A DNA stretch of 49,924 nt, taken from Rhodanobacteraceae bacterium (GTDB taxonomy: Bacteria > Pseudomonadota > Gammaproteobacteria > Xanthomonadales > SZUA-5). Position 1 is the first letter of the stretch. Each line of letters begins with the position of its first letter. The translations under genes were made by a program, and so were the position numbers. The stretch spans positions 1 to 49,924 of the forward strand of contig JADKFD010000035.1 in NCBI GenBank assembly GCA_016717705.1. The letters are read 5' to 3'. Shown here piece after piece: positions 25,521-33,417 of this stretch. Under the pieces are notes generated by a model. The model ran no database searches. It was not told the DNA's origin and saw only the letters and a program-made list of their open reading frames with translations.

Positions 25521-27638
25521 GTGACCACCGCTGTTCCACAACGCTTCCACGCTCTCGACGCCACGCGCGCGTTCGCGCTGCTGCTGGGCATCGTGCTGCA
25601 CGCGACGATGTCCTTCTTCCTGCCGATCCCGGCGCAGGACGTCTCGCAAAGCGGCGTGCTGGCGTTGACTTTCTATGTCATCCACAGCTTTCGCATGTGC
25701 CTGTTCTTCCTGATCGCCGGCTTCTTTGCCCGGATGGCCTTGCACCGCCGCGGCACCCGCGCTTTCGTCAAGGACCGCGCACGGCGGATCGGCGTGCCGC
25801 TGATCGTCGGCTGGCTGCTGCTGGCACCGCCGACGCTGGCGATCCTGATCTTCGGCATCACGCGGGGCGCAGCGGATGGCGCGCCCGCCGGCGCGGATGT
25901 CGCGGCGCTGGCGCCGCAGGGGTTTCCGCTGACGCACCTGTGGTTTCTCTATTACCTCGGCATCTTCTACGTCCTCGCGCTCGCGCTGCGCGGTGGGTTC
26001 GTCGCCTGGGTCGACCGCAGCGGTGCGGCGCGCGAAGAGATCGACCGCTGGCTGGCCGCCGGTCTGTCGAGCTATCTCGCACCGCTGGCCCTGGCCGCGC
26101 CGCTGTTTGCGCTGCTCTATGTCGATCCGGCCTGGCCGGTGTGGTTCGGCATCCCGACGCCGGACTACGGGCTTGTGCCGCACTTGCCGGCGATGGTCGG
26201 CTTCGGCACCGCCTTCGCGCTCGGCTGGCTGCTGCAGCGGCAAACGCAACTGCTCGACGTCTGGCGTCGCCAGTGGGCGGTCAATCTGCTGCTCGCCGCA
26301 AGTCTGTCCATGCTCTGTGTGGGGCTGGTCGGCACGCTGCCGGGCGCTGACCCGTTCACCATCGCCGGGCCGCCGTGGCGCCGGCTGATCTACGCCCTGA
26401 GCTACACCGTGTCGATCTGGTACTGGGTGTCCGGACTGATCGGCGCGGCGCAGCGTTTTTGCGCCGACGCCAGTCCGCTGCGCCGTTATCTCGCCGACGC
26501 CTCCTACTGGCTCTATCTGGTCCACCTGCCGCTGGTGTTCGGCCTGCAGGTGCTGATGCTGGACTGGCCGCTGCACTGGTCCCTGAAGTTTCCGCTGATC
26601 CTTGCGATCACGCTTGGCGTGCTGCTGCCGAGTTATCACTTTCTGGTACGGCCGAGTTTCATCGGCGAGATCCTCAATGGCCGCAAGTACCCGCGCCGGC
26701 CGCGCGTCGAGCCGGCCGCGGCAGCACTCCCCGCAGATCCGCAACACGCCGGGCACGCACCGCTGGCGCAACTGTCGCGGGTGAGCAAGCGCTACGGCCA
26801 GACCCTCGCGCTGGATGACCTCAGCCTGGACCTGCGGCCCGGCGAACTGCTCGCCGTACTCGGGTCCAACGGCGCCGGCAAGACCACCGCGATCGGCCTG
26901 TTGCTCGGCACGCTGCAGGCGGACAGCGGCGATGTCAGCCTGATGGGTGGCTCGCCGTTCGACGTGCTCAGCCGGCTGCAGGTCGGCGTCGTCATGCAGG
27001 AGGTCAGCCTGGCGCCGAACCTGAGTGCGCGCGAGCACATCGCGCTGGCGGCGAGCTACTACCGCGCGCCGCTGTCGGTGGCGCAAACGGTCGCGCTGAC
27101 CGGCATCGAAGCCTTCGCCGATCAGCGCTACGCCCGGCTATCTGGCGGGCAGAAGCGCCAGGTGCAGTTCGCGATTGCCGTCTGCGGCCGTCCGCGGCTG
27201 TTGTTCCTCGACGAGCCTACGGTGGGGCTGGACGTGCAGGCGCGCGAGGCGCTGTGGCGGACCATTCGCGCGCTGCGCCAGCAGGGCTGTTCAATCGTGC
27301 TGACCACGCACTATCTGGAGGAAGCGCAGGCGCTCGCCGACCGCGTGGTGGTGCTCGCGCGGGGCAAACTGATCGCCCAGGGCAGCGTCGACCAGGTGCG
27401 CGCTCTGGTCACGCGCACGCGCATCCGCTGTGCCAGCGCGCTTGCGGTCGATCAGATCCGGGGCTGGCCGGGCGTCCTCGATGCAGTGCGCGCGGCCAGC
27501 GTGGTCGAAGTAACCACCTCCGTCGCCGAATCCGTGGTACGGAGACTGCTGGACGCCGATCCGGCCTTGAGTCGCCTGGAGGTCCAGCAAGCCGGCCTCG
27601 CCGAAGCACTCGCCGAACTTCAACGGGAGGCCGCATGA
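25521..27638 (+). CDS. acyltransferase-3 (OpgC-like) membrane domain fused to an ABC transporter ATPase
   Basis: 705 residues in one uninterrupted frame from GTG. Residues 1 to about 390 form an acyltransferase-3 / MdoC-like membrane protein (about ten helices) with the family Arg16 and His27 in ATRAFALLLGIVLHATMSFF and a late SYWLYLVHLP motif. A Pro/Ala-rich linker (about 393-412) leads into a complete ABC ATPase of the drug/antibiotic-export type: Walker A GSNGAGKTT (448-456), signature LSGGQK (540-545), Walker B LLFLDE (Asp564, Glu565), H-loop TTHYLEEA, and a C-terminal extension. TGAG before GTG is a weak Shine-Dalgarno. The stop overlaps the permease ATG by 4 bp. The fusion is unusual: it could couple acylation of a surface molecule to its export, or simply fuse two neighbouring genes. 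Both halves keep their key residues. Confidence 0.88.
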   Translation: MTTAVPQRFHALDATRAFALLLGIVLHATMSFFLPIPAQDVSQSGVLALTFYVIHSFRMCLFFLIAGFFARMALHRRGTRAFVKDRARRIGVPLIVGWLLLAPPTLAILIFGITRGAADGAPAGADVAALAPQGFPLTHLWFLYYLGIFYVLALALRGGFVAWVDRSGAAREEIDRWLAAGLSSYLAPLALAAPLFALLYVDPAWPVWFGIPTPDYGLVPHLPAMVGFGTAFALGWLLQRQTQLLDVWRRQWAVNLLLAASLSMLCVGLVGTLPGADPFTIAGPPWRRLIYALSYTVSIWYWVSGLIGAAQRFCADASPLRRYLADASYWLYLVHLPLVFGLQVLMLDWPLHWSLKFPLILAITLGVLLPSYHFLVRPSFIGEILNGRKYPRRPRVEPAAAALPADPQHAGHAPLAQLSRVSKRYGQTLALDDLSLDLRPGELLAVLGSNGAGKTTAIGLLLGTLQADSGDVSLMGGSPFDVLSRLQVGVVMQEVSLAPNLSAREHIALAASYYRAPLSVAQTVALTGIEAFADQRYARLSGGQKRQVQFAIAVCGRPRLLFLDEPTVGLDVQAREALWRTIRALRQQGCSIVLTTHYLEEAQALADRVVVLARGKLIAQGSVDQVRALVTRTRIRCASALAVDQIRGWPGVLDAVRAASVVEVTTSVAESVVRRLLDADPALSRLEVQQAGLAEALAELQREAA

Positions 27639-28447
27639 GCAGCGTGCCGACGATGTCCACCGCGGTCCCGATCGAACGCGCGCCGCTGTCGCTGCGGCGC
27701 ACCCTGCGCGCCTATCTGATGGAAGTCAGATTCGACACGCTCGGCGCCTTGCGCACGCCCGCCTTCGCGATTCCGTTCATCGCCCTGCCGCTGTTGATCT
27801 ATGTGCTGTTCGGCGTGGTCATCAATCGCAATGCCGGCAGCGTCAGCGAATTCGGGCCCGCCATCGCCAACTATCTGTTCACCGGATTTGCGGTGCTGGC
27901 GGTGGCCATGCCCGGCATCTTCAGCGGCGTGATCCTGGCGCAGGAGCGCGAGGGCAATCTGCTCAGGCTCAAACGCGCCCAGCCGCTGCCACCTGGCGCC
28001 ACCATCGTCGCCAAGCTGCTGATGGCGATGGCAATCGCCGCGGTCGCGGTGACTTTGGTGGTCATTGCTGCGCTCGCTGGCGGCCTGCTGACGATCTCGC
28101 TGACGCAAGTCGCCGTCATCTGGGCGGTGCTGATCGTCGGCAGCGTTCCGTTCTGCGCCATCGGCCTCATGATCGGCGCGATCTCGTCCGCATCCGCCGC
28201 GCCGGCCTGGGGCAATCTTCTGTTTCTGCCGATGATGTGGCTGTCCGGTTTGTTCATCCCGCTGCCGGCCTTCCTCGAGGCCTGGGTGGTCATCTGGCCG
28301 AGCTTTCACCTGAGCCAGCTGGCACTCGGCCTGGCCGGCGTCGAACAGTTCCGCTTCATTCCGACGACATTTGCCGCCGGCGTGCTGCTCGGCGTAACGG
28401 TGCTGTGTGGCGGATTGGCGATCCGGCGGCTGGCGCGCCATGGTTGA
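27635..28447 (+). CDS. ABC-2 type transporter permease
   Basis: 270 residues; six predicted membrane helices with an amphipathic N-terminal stretch (LRRTLRAYLMEVRFDTLGALRTP) typical of DrrB/ABC-2 permeases and the block ILAQEREGNLLRLKRAQPLPP between helices 2 and 3. The ATG overlaps the stop of the fusion gene (ATGA), and its own stop lies 8 bp into the PadR gene, so all three are coupled. With the upstream ATPase domain it would form an exporter; two copies of each polypeptide would place two acyltransferase domains beside the channel (inference). Substrate unknown; relatives export drugs, lipids or antibiotics. Confidence 0.92.
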   Translation: MSSVPTMSTAVPIERAPLSLRRTLRAYLMEVRFDTLGALRTPAFAIPFIALPLLIYVLFGVVINRNAGSVSEFGPAIANYLFTGFAVLAVAMPGIFSGVILAQEREGNLLRLKRAQPLPPGATIVAKLLMAMAIAAVAVTLVVIAALAGGLLTISLTQVAVIWAVLIVGSVPFCAIGLMIGAISSASAAPAWGNLLFLPMMWLSGLFIPLPAFLEAWVVIWPSFHLSQLALGLAGVEQFRFIPTTFAAGVLLGVTVLCGGLAIRRLARHG

Positions 28448-28781
28448 CGCGGACGCCTTCGCCAAGCTGGAACTGGAACTGCGCCGCGGCGTGGTGGTGC
28501 TGGCCACGCTGTCGCAGCTGCGCACGCCGCGCTACGGCTACGAGTTGCGCCAGGCGCTGGCCGAGCAGGGCATGCCGATCGAAGAGGGCACGCTGTATCC
28601 CTTGCTGCGGCGCCTGGAAACCCAGGGCCTGCTGAGCAGCGAGTGGCGGATCGAAGACGGCCCGCCAAGGCGCTACTACGCACTGAATGCGGACGGCCGC
28701 AGTCTGCTGGGCAGGCTGACGGCGTCGTGGCAGGCCATGAATGACGCGATGGGCAGATTGTTGAAAGAGGACACGCGATGA
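28440..28781 (+). CDS. PadR-family transcriptional regulator
   Basis: 113 residues from the ATG that overlaps the permease stop. The winged helix matches PadR: VLATLSQLRTPRYGYELRQA, then LAEQGMPIEEGTLYPLLRRL and a wing LLSSEWRIEDGPPRRYYALN, followed by a final helix of the short PadR type. PadR proteins usually repress their own operon and are released by small molecules or by a partner. The next gene overlaps it by 4 bp and encodes a HAAS-type protein, a common PadR companion. The palindrome at 25457-25470 is the best candidate operator in the region. Confidence 0.95.
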   Translation: MVDADAFAKLELELRRGVVVLATLSQLRTPRYGYELRQALAEQGMPIEEGTLYPLLRRLETQGLLSSEWRIEDGPPRRYYALNADGRSLLGRLTASWQAMNDAMGRLLKEDTR

Positions 28782-29712
28782 ACGCCAATGAGGTGATCGA
28801 GGCCTACGTCGCCGAGGTCGCGCTGCAGTTGCCGCGCAAGCAGCGCAACGATGTCGCCTACGAGTTGCACGCGCTGCTGCACGAAGAACTGCAGGGCCGC
28901 AGCGAGGCAGCCGGGCGTGTCGCCGACGCGGCCATGACCACCGAATTCCTCAACGCCTTTGGCCGCCCTGCCGAGGTGGCAGCGCGCTATCGCCCGACGC
29001 TGATCATCATCGATGCCGCTGACGGACACGCATTCTGGCGTGCGGCGATCGTCGGTGTGGCCCTGATCTGGTCCCTGGGACTGTTGTCGGCACTGAACGG
29101 CTGATCGGCAGTGGCTGGGACCTGTTGCTGCCGCGCTGGGTCGCTGGTCGGTTGGCACGGCGCTGCCTTCACCGTGGTGGCCGGGCCTGTTGGTCAGCCC
29201 GTTATGGCATGGCCGCTTGGGTGCGCCGTCGCTGGCCGCAGACCTCGCTGTGGCAGCCGCGCGATACCGATCGCCTGCAGGGCGGCCGCACGGCCCTGGC
29301 GATGGCCATCGTTGGCATCCTCTGCGGCGTGTCCATCCTGATCGAACCGCGCTGGCTGCTGGATGTCGTCTTCAGCGGCCGCGCGGCACCAGCAGCCTAC
29401 GAGGCGCTGACTTATGCGCAGGGATTTCGCCAGCGCCAGGGTCCGGTGTTGCTCGGGCTGATCCTGTTGAACATCCCGCTGCTGCTCAGCGGCATCGTCA
29501 ACGGTCGCTGGCCGCCCCTGATGCGGCGCCTGGAGCTGCCACTGGCGCTCGCCACCTGCGCGGCGATGCTTTGGAGCGTCGCCGCCGGACCGATCTTCAT
29601 CACGCCAGCCAGCGACCAGATGACCAAATTCTGCATGCTGCTCATCGTCGCCGCCATACTGATCGGGTATGCCATCCGCTGGCTGCGGCGCGTCCGGCCC
29701 AATCCGGGCTAG
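28778..29712 (+). pseudogene. HAAS-domain membrane protein (PadR partner), frame-broken
   Basis: The first part (28778-29104, 108 residues) has a helical HAAS-type domain, starting ANEVIEAYVAEVALQLPRKQ and ending in GRPAEVAARYRP, then one membrane helix that stops at 29104. The continuation to 29712 is in another frame and has four more hydrophobic helices (MAIVGILCGVSILI, LLGLILLNIPLLL, LATCAAMLWSVAA, MLLIVAAILIGYA). Between about 29098 and 29200 protein-like sequence jumps frames more than once (WDLLLPRWVAG in one, LPSPWWPGLLVS in another, YGMAAWVRRRWP back in the first), so there is one clear indel and probably three. It is either a decaying gene or an error-rich stretch. The TAG stop (29710-29712) lies in the target duplication of the transposon. 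Confidence 0.7.
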
Positions 29713-29713
29713 G
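29708..29713. repeat. target-site duplication GCTAGG (left)
   Basis: GCTAGG directly before the left transposon end is repeated directly after the right end at 37493-37498. Because the flanking base could belong to either side, the duplication is 5 or 6 bp. It contains the TAG stop of the HAAS gene and, in the right copy, the TAG stop (minus strand) of the Cys-rich gene. Confidence 0.85.
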
Positions 29714-29885
29714 TGTAGCGGCTCGCGTTTGAAACCGGTCGAGCTCGCATTCGAGGCCGATCTCGGCTCAGATTAAGTGCAACTACCAAGCGGCGTCGGC
29801 TCACTTTAGTTGCATCTGAGCTTGCATTGGATCGGCAAGGCTCGCGTTTCATCGCCGCCGGCTCACATTAGTTGCAAGTGACGAC
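29714..29885. repeat. left 172-bp terminal inverted repeat with seven transposase-site-like motifs
   Basis: It aligns without gaps to the right end, with about 28 mismatches by eye. It holds seven same-orientation copies of a GCTC(G/A)C(A/G)TT-like motif beginning at 29721, 29743, 29766, 29799, 29820, 29840 and 29861: steps of 22, 23, 33, 21, 20 and 21 bp. Three copies are followed by (G)TTGCA or GTGCA. The near two-turn spacing is that of transposase binding arrays in Tn7- and Mu-class elements (inference for the protein). Confidence 0.88.
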
Positions 29886-29888
29886 AGC

Positions 29889-30860
29889 TCAGATCGGCAG
29901 ACCAGCGGCCAACATCTTGTCGCGCAGCACCGCTGCACGAGCCGGATCAAGCGAGTTGGAAAAGAGCGCCTTGATCGCCGCAGGCTTGGCGTCGAACTGA
30001 TCGATCAGGTCCTTGATGCGATATCCATGCCGGGTGAGCGTCGGCTCGAGATCGTCGAGCTGGCGGGACAGCACGGACTCGACGAGCTCGGCGGTGACCG
30101 GATTCACGCCGACTTGATAGCCGGCCTCCAGCGCCAGCGCCAGGTGCAATTGGATCTGCAGTGGCGTACGCAACTTCGTGGCCAGCAGGTCGATCGCCTC
30201 CGTGGTCAAGATGGTTTCGACCTTCGTGTCGCCGCCAGTGCAGGCAGTGAGCAACCAATGCAGGTACTCGCGCTGACTGCCGGCGATACCGTCCAGCGAG
30301 AACACGTCCGTGCGGTAGCCGATCTCTTCCATCGTCGGTCGGCGCAAATCGTTCTTGAGCTTCGGGTGCCCGGCAAGTACCACCGAAAGACGGCCACCGC
30401 CGTCTTCGACTAATTCCATCAATCGTTTCAATCCGGTCAGGGTGTTGCCGTTGAGATCGTGAGCTTCGTCGACGAACAAAGCGACCGGACGCTTGTTCTT
30501 CTTGACCAGCTCGCGCAAGTCACGCTCGCGCCTCTCGCCTTGCGTCGGGATCCGCACCTGTTTCTCAGGCGACAAGTCGTAGAACAACGCGGCAATGAAC
30601 GTGGCCAGCTTGATGCTGTGCTTTTCGATGGCCACCGATTTCGACACCCTGATCCGTTTTTCCTCCTCGAGCGCGTGCTGAAGTTGGCGCAGGAGCGACG
30701 TCTTGCCGCAGCCGATGACGCCGCAGATCGCGATCAGGCGCCCTTCGACGATCGCGCCTTTGATGTCCTTGGTGAGCTGCTTGTGATGCGCGGTCTCAAA
30801 GTACCCTGCCTGGTTCAACGGAACCTTCAGTCCGTAGTGCTGCATCACTTCAGCGCGCAT
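29889..30860 (-). CDS. transposon AAA ATPase (ExeA/TniB-like)
   Basis: 323 residues. P-loop ATPase with Walker A GVIGCGKTS (47-55) and Walker B ALFVDEAHDL (Asp131, Glu132), then a sensor-like stretch LSVVLAGHPKLKNDLR. The N-terminus MQHYGLKVPLNQAGYFETAHH matches the ExeA-type transposon ATPases that activate a partner DDE transposase and choose targets (MuB, TniB and TnsC class). The start lies within the last 11 bp of the transposase gene, so they are coupled. The stop is 3 bp from the inner edge of the left terminal repeat, so the gene directly abuts it. The C-terminal region may bind the transposase. No TniQ is encoded. Confidence 0.92.
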   Translation of the reverse strand: MRAEVMQHYGLKVPLNQAGYFETAHHKQLTKDIKGAIVEGRLIAICGVIGCGKTSLLRQLQHALEEEKRIRVSKSVAIEKHSIKLATFIAALFYDLSPEKQVRIPTQGERRERDLRELVKKNKRPVALFVDEAHDLNGNTLTGLKRLMELVEDGGGRLSVVLAGHPKLKNDLRRPTMEEIGYRTDVFSLDGIAGSQREYLHWLLTACTGGDTKVETILTTEAIDLLATKLRTPLQIQLHLALALEAGYQVGVNPVTAELVESVLSRQLDDLEPTLTRHGYRIKDLIDQFDAKPAAIKALFSNSLDPARAAVLRDKMLAAGLPI

Positions 30861-32502
30861 GTTCTTCTCCGGGCTTCTTCTGTCGGAAATGGTCTCGGAC
30901 TCGCGCGAGCACGATGCGGCGAGTCAGGGTTTCGGTCAGCAACTGCTCAATGAATTCCCGATCCTCGATCGACAGCTTCGCCAGCGGCATTGCGAGATCG
31001 TCGGCGATAGCGAGCTTGGCCGCGATGGCGCTGGGAAAATGGTACTCATGTGCCTGCGCATCGAACGGCTGGCTCGGCAACGGTGCCGGTGCGGCTGGCG
31101 AGAGCCGCACACCTTTTCGGGACAGCGCGGCAATCGGCAGGCCCAGCTGGTCGGCAAGCTTTCGAATGCGACCGGCGCGATCGTCAGCCTTGCCGCGCTT
31201 GAAAGCCCGATAGCGGTGCAATGGCACCGGACCCGAGATCGGGTAGTACGGCCCGAACCGTTGGCCGTCGAACTCGACGAACATCTCCTCGTCGAACAGG
31301 CCCCATAGCAACACGACGGTTTCGCCCGCCATGTCGGGCTCGACCTCGTACCCGGTGCCATCGATGGTGACGCGCGCATCGATGCCGACCTTGCGCCGCT
31401 CCGGTTCGCGCGCAAAGCGACAGAATTGTTCCCAGGTGCACATTTCACGGATGCCGTCGGCCGGCAGATGGCCAAGCCAGTCATTCAGCCGGGAATGCGG
31501 TTCGGAGCGGTGCTCCTGGTCGCTGTAACGAAGCAAGTAGCGGAACAGCCACTCGTTCGCTTGGCGCTCGGTTTCGGGCTTGTGGAAGTGATACGGGGTT
31601 TCGTGCGCCTCCTTCACCGTGCGAAACGGGCGCTCGACTTTGCCCTTGGCACGCGCCGTTGTTCGAGTGCCGTCCTTGCCGGCGGGAAGGTGCGTCAGCC
31701 ACTCGATATCGAGAGCGCGCATCACGCTCTGAAAGACCTGACTCTTGGCGATCGGCCCGTTATCGAGGTAGATCATCTTGGGCCTTCCCTGGAACGGGAA
31801 TGCCGGATCGGACTTCGGCGCCATCGCGTTGAACAGGAAGCGCAGGCCGGACTCCGCATCCTCGCCGTAGACGCAGCGGTATTCCTGGTAGGCAACGCCG
31901 CTGCGATCGTCAACCACGCTGAACAGCATCAACGTTGGTTGGCCTTTGGCGAGGTCGATCCACTCCGGCTTGTCGATGTGCTTCAAATCGGACGGAGACA
32001 AGTCGAACTGCCAGCAGTCGTTGCTGTGCTCGGCTTGAAAGCGAGTTGCCGGCGGCTCACGCAGCAACCGCGACTGATCCAGCTTCCAGAGCGAAAGGTA
32101 GCGGTTCACGGTCGGCCGACGCAGCAGGCCTTTGGGTGCCTGAACCAGTCCCAGGTCGGTTTCAACGCCGTAATCTTCCAAGAGTTCCAGAGCGCGTTGG
32201 GTTGAAAGGTGTCGGCCCTGTTTGTTGGTGGTGCGAAGCTTGAGTGCCGCGATCAACTCGCAGTAGCGTTCGAGGGCGGGCTGATCGAGCACCCTGGGTT
32301 TGCCATGATCGGCGCGATGCGCCGCATGTGGCTTTTTGAAGCGATTCAATTCGCGATAGACGGTGGTGGCCGAGACCCCGTAGAGCGAGGCCACGGCGAT
32401 CACCTGGGCGGCACGCTCCGGGCTCTTGCGCGGCAGGCGATCAAGTCGCTGACGCAACTGCATCAACGAGTCGGTCGGAATCGAACTACGCGCTCCGGGC
32501 AT
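30850..32502 (-). CDS. DDE (rve-type) transposase, TniA/Mu-like
   Basis: 550 residues from the ATG at 32502 (a GTG one codon earlier is also possible). An N-terminal HTH (IAVASLYGVSATTVYRELNR) is followed by a second DNA-binding helical region and the catalytic core: Asp167 in CWQFDLSP, Asp247 in MIYLDNGP and Glu290 in KGKVERPFRTVKE, the spacing of Mu/TniA-type integrases. A Mu-type C-terminal beta domain (VTIDGTGYEVEPDMAGETV, then VEFDGQRFGPY) and a basic helical tail follow, the latter likely contacting the ATPase. It should cut the element ends and join them to target DNA. It overlaps the resolvase gene upstream and the ATPase gene downstream. No frameshift or missing residue was seen. Confidence 0.93.
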   Translation of the reverse strand: MPGARSSIPTDSLMQLRQRLDRLPRKSPERAAQVIAVASLYGVSATTVYRELNRFKKPHAAHRADHGKPRVLDQPALERYCELIAALKLRTTNKQGRHLSTQRALELLEDYGVETDLGLVQAPKGLLRRPTVNRYLSLWKLDQSRLLREPPATRFQAEHSNDCWQFDLSPSDLKHIDKPEWIDLAKGQPTLMLFSVVDDRSGVAYQEYRCVYGEDAESGLRFLFNAMAPKSDPAFPFQGRPKMIYLDNGPIAKSQVFQSVMRALDIEWLTHLPAGKDGTRTTARAKGKVERPFRTVKEAHETPYHFHKPETERQANEWLFRYLLRYSDQEHRSEPHSRLNDWLGHLPADGIREMCTWEQFCRFAREPERRKVGIDARVTIDGTGYEVEPDMAGETVVLLWGLFDEEMFVEFDGQRFGPYYPISGPVPLHRYRAFKRGKADDRAGRIRKLADQLGLPIAALSRKGVRLSPAAPAPLPSQPFDAQAHEYHFPSAIAAKLAIADDLAMPLAKLSIEDREFIEQLLTETLTRRIVLARVRDHFRQKKPGEEHAR

Positions 32503-33064
32503 CACGTTCTGCCTGGGTCAGGTAGTTGTACAGCGTCGATTTTCCGACCCCCATCAAGCGGCAGATCTCCTCCACCGTGTGCTTGCGCTCGTGATAGAGC
32601 CGCAAGGCGAGCGCTTGTTTTTCGGCGCTGAGCCGCTTTTTCCGTCCGCCCTTGCGCCCTCGTGCGCGTGCGGCCGACAAACCTGCCTGGGTGCGCTCCC
32701 GGATCAGATTGCGTTCGAACTCGGCGAGAGCGCCGAACACGTGAAAGACCAGCCGCCCACCGACCGACGCGGTGTCGATGTTTTCCTGGACGCTCCGCAA
32801 AGCGACGCCAACCCCGTCCAGGCGCTCGACCAGGTGGATCAGGTCCTTCAGCGATCTCCCCAGGCGATCGAGCCGCCAGACCACGACCGTGTCGCCGCTG
32901 CGCAAGATGCCGAGCAGCACGTTCAATCCGACCCGCTCAGCCTTGGCGCCGCTGGCGGTGTCCTCGAACACCCGCTCGCAGCCAGCCTTGGCCAAGGCAT
33001 CGCGTTGCAGATCGAGGTGCTGGTCGTCAGTTGAGACCCGCGCGTATCCGATCAACATGGCCAT
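32486..33064 (-). CDS. serine recombinase (resolvase/invertase family)
   Basis: 192 residues from the ATG of MAMLIGYARVSTDDQ; the catalytic Ser11 is in the YARVST motif. Other resolvase blocks: VVWRLDRLGRSLKDL, a long E-helix (FHVFGALAEFERNLIRERT) and a C-terminal HTH (HTVEEICRLMGVGKSTLYNY). The length and Hin-like HTH are those of Tn3-class and TniR-type resolvases, which resolve cointegrates at a res site. The frame is open up to 33142, but the upstream part lacks family similarity. It is the first gene of the transposition operon, and its stop lies inside the start of the transposase gene. The res site should lie just upstream (33065-33300). Confidence 0.93.
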   Translation of the reverse strand: MAMLIGYARVSTDDQHLDLQRDALAKAGCERVFEDTASGAKAERVGLNVLLGILRSGDTVVVWRLDRLGRSLKDLIHLVERLDGVGVALRSVQENIDTASVGGRLVFHVFGALAEFERNLIRERTQAGLSAARARGRKGGRKKRLSAEKQALALRLYHERKHTVEEICRLMGVGKSTLYNYLTQAERDARSA

Positions 33065-33417
33065 CCGTCCAACTTCTGCGCCAAACAGCAGTGTAATCGG
33101 ATATTGAAAGTTGGAGACAGATATTGGACGATCCGGAGGCACGAAATTCGATCACGGCACGCTGTGGTGATCACCGTCCATCAAGCCATGGTTTGTTGGA
33201 CGGCCCTGGTGGCAGCGGCGCCAGGGATGTTGTTGCTCGGCCTGTGATCTGCGCTGCGCGGTCGCACGGTCACTGGGTTTCATTTTTGATCCGCGTTGAC
33301 GCAAATGAACCTCGATTTCCCCTTTCGCCGGCCTTCTAGCCGACACCTGCCGGCGACACGCGCAAATGACACTTCGCACGATCAGTTACCATCCGGGGCA
33401 ACCGTGGAGACAACATC
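33065..33417. other. divergent control region of the transposon (candidate res site and promoters)
   Basis: This 353-bp gap separates the leftward transposition genes from the rightward cargo. It contains two GATATTG copies in direct orientation (about 33099 and 33123), a 10-bp palindrome GGTGATCACC (33166-33175) and a TTGACG (33296-33301) without a clear -10. A resolvase res site is expected here from gene order, but I could not define its subsites. GGAG at 33406-33409 is the Shine-Dalgarno for the first cargo gene. Confidence 0.4.

Noticed and set aside
33065..33300. Defined resolvase res site with three subsites
   Set aside because: Only two GATATTG copies and one short palindrome found; subsites could not be assigned by eye.
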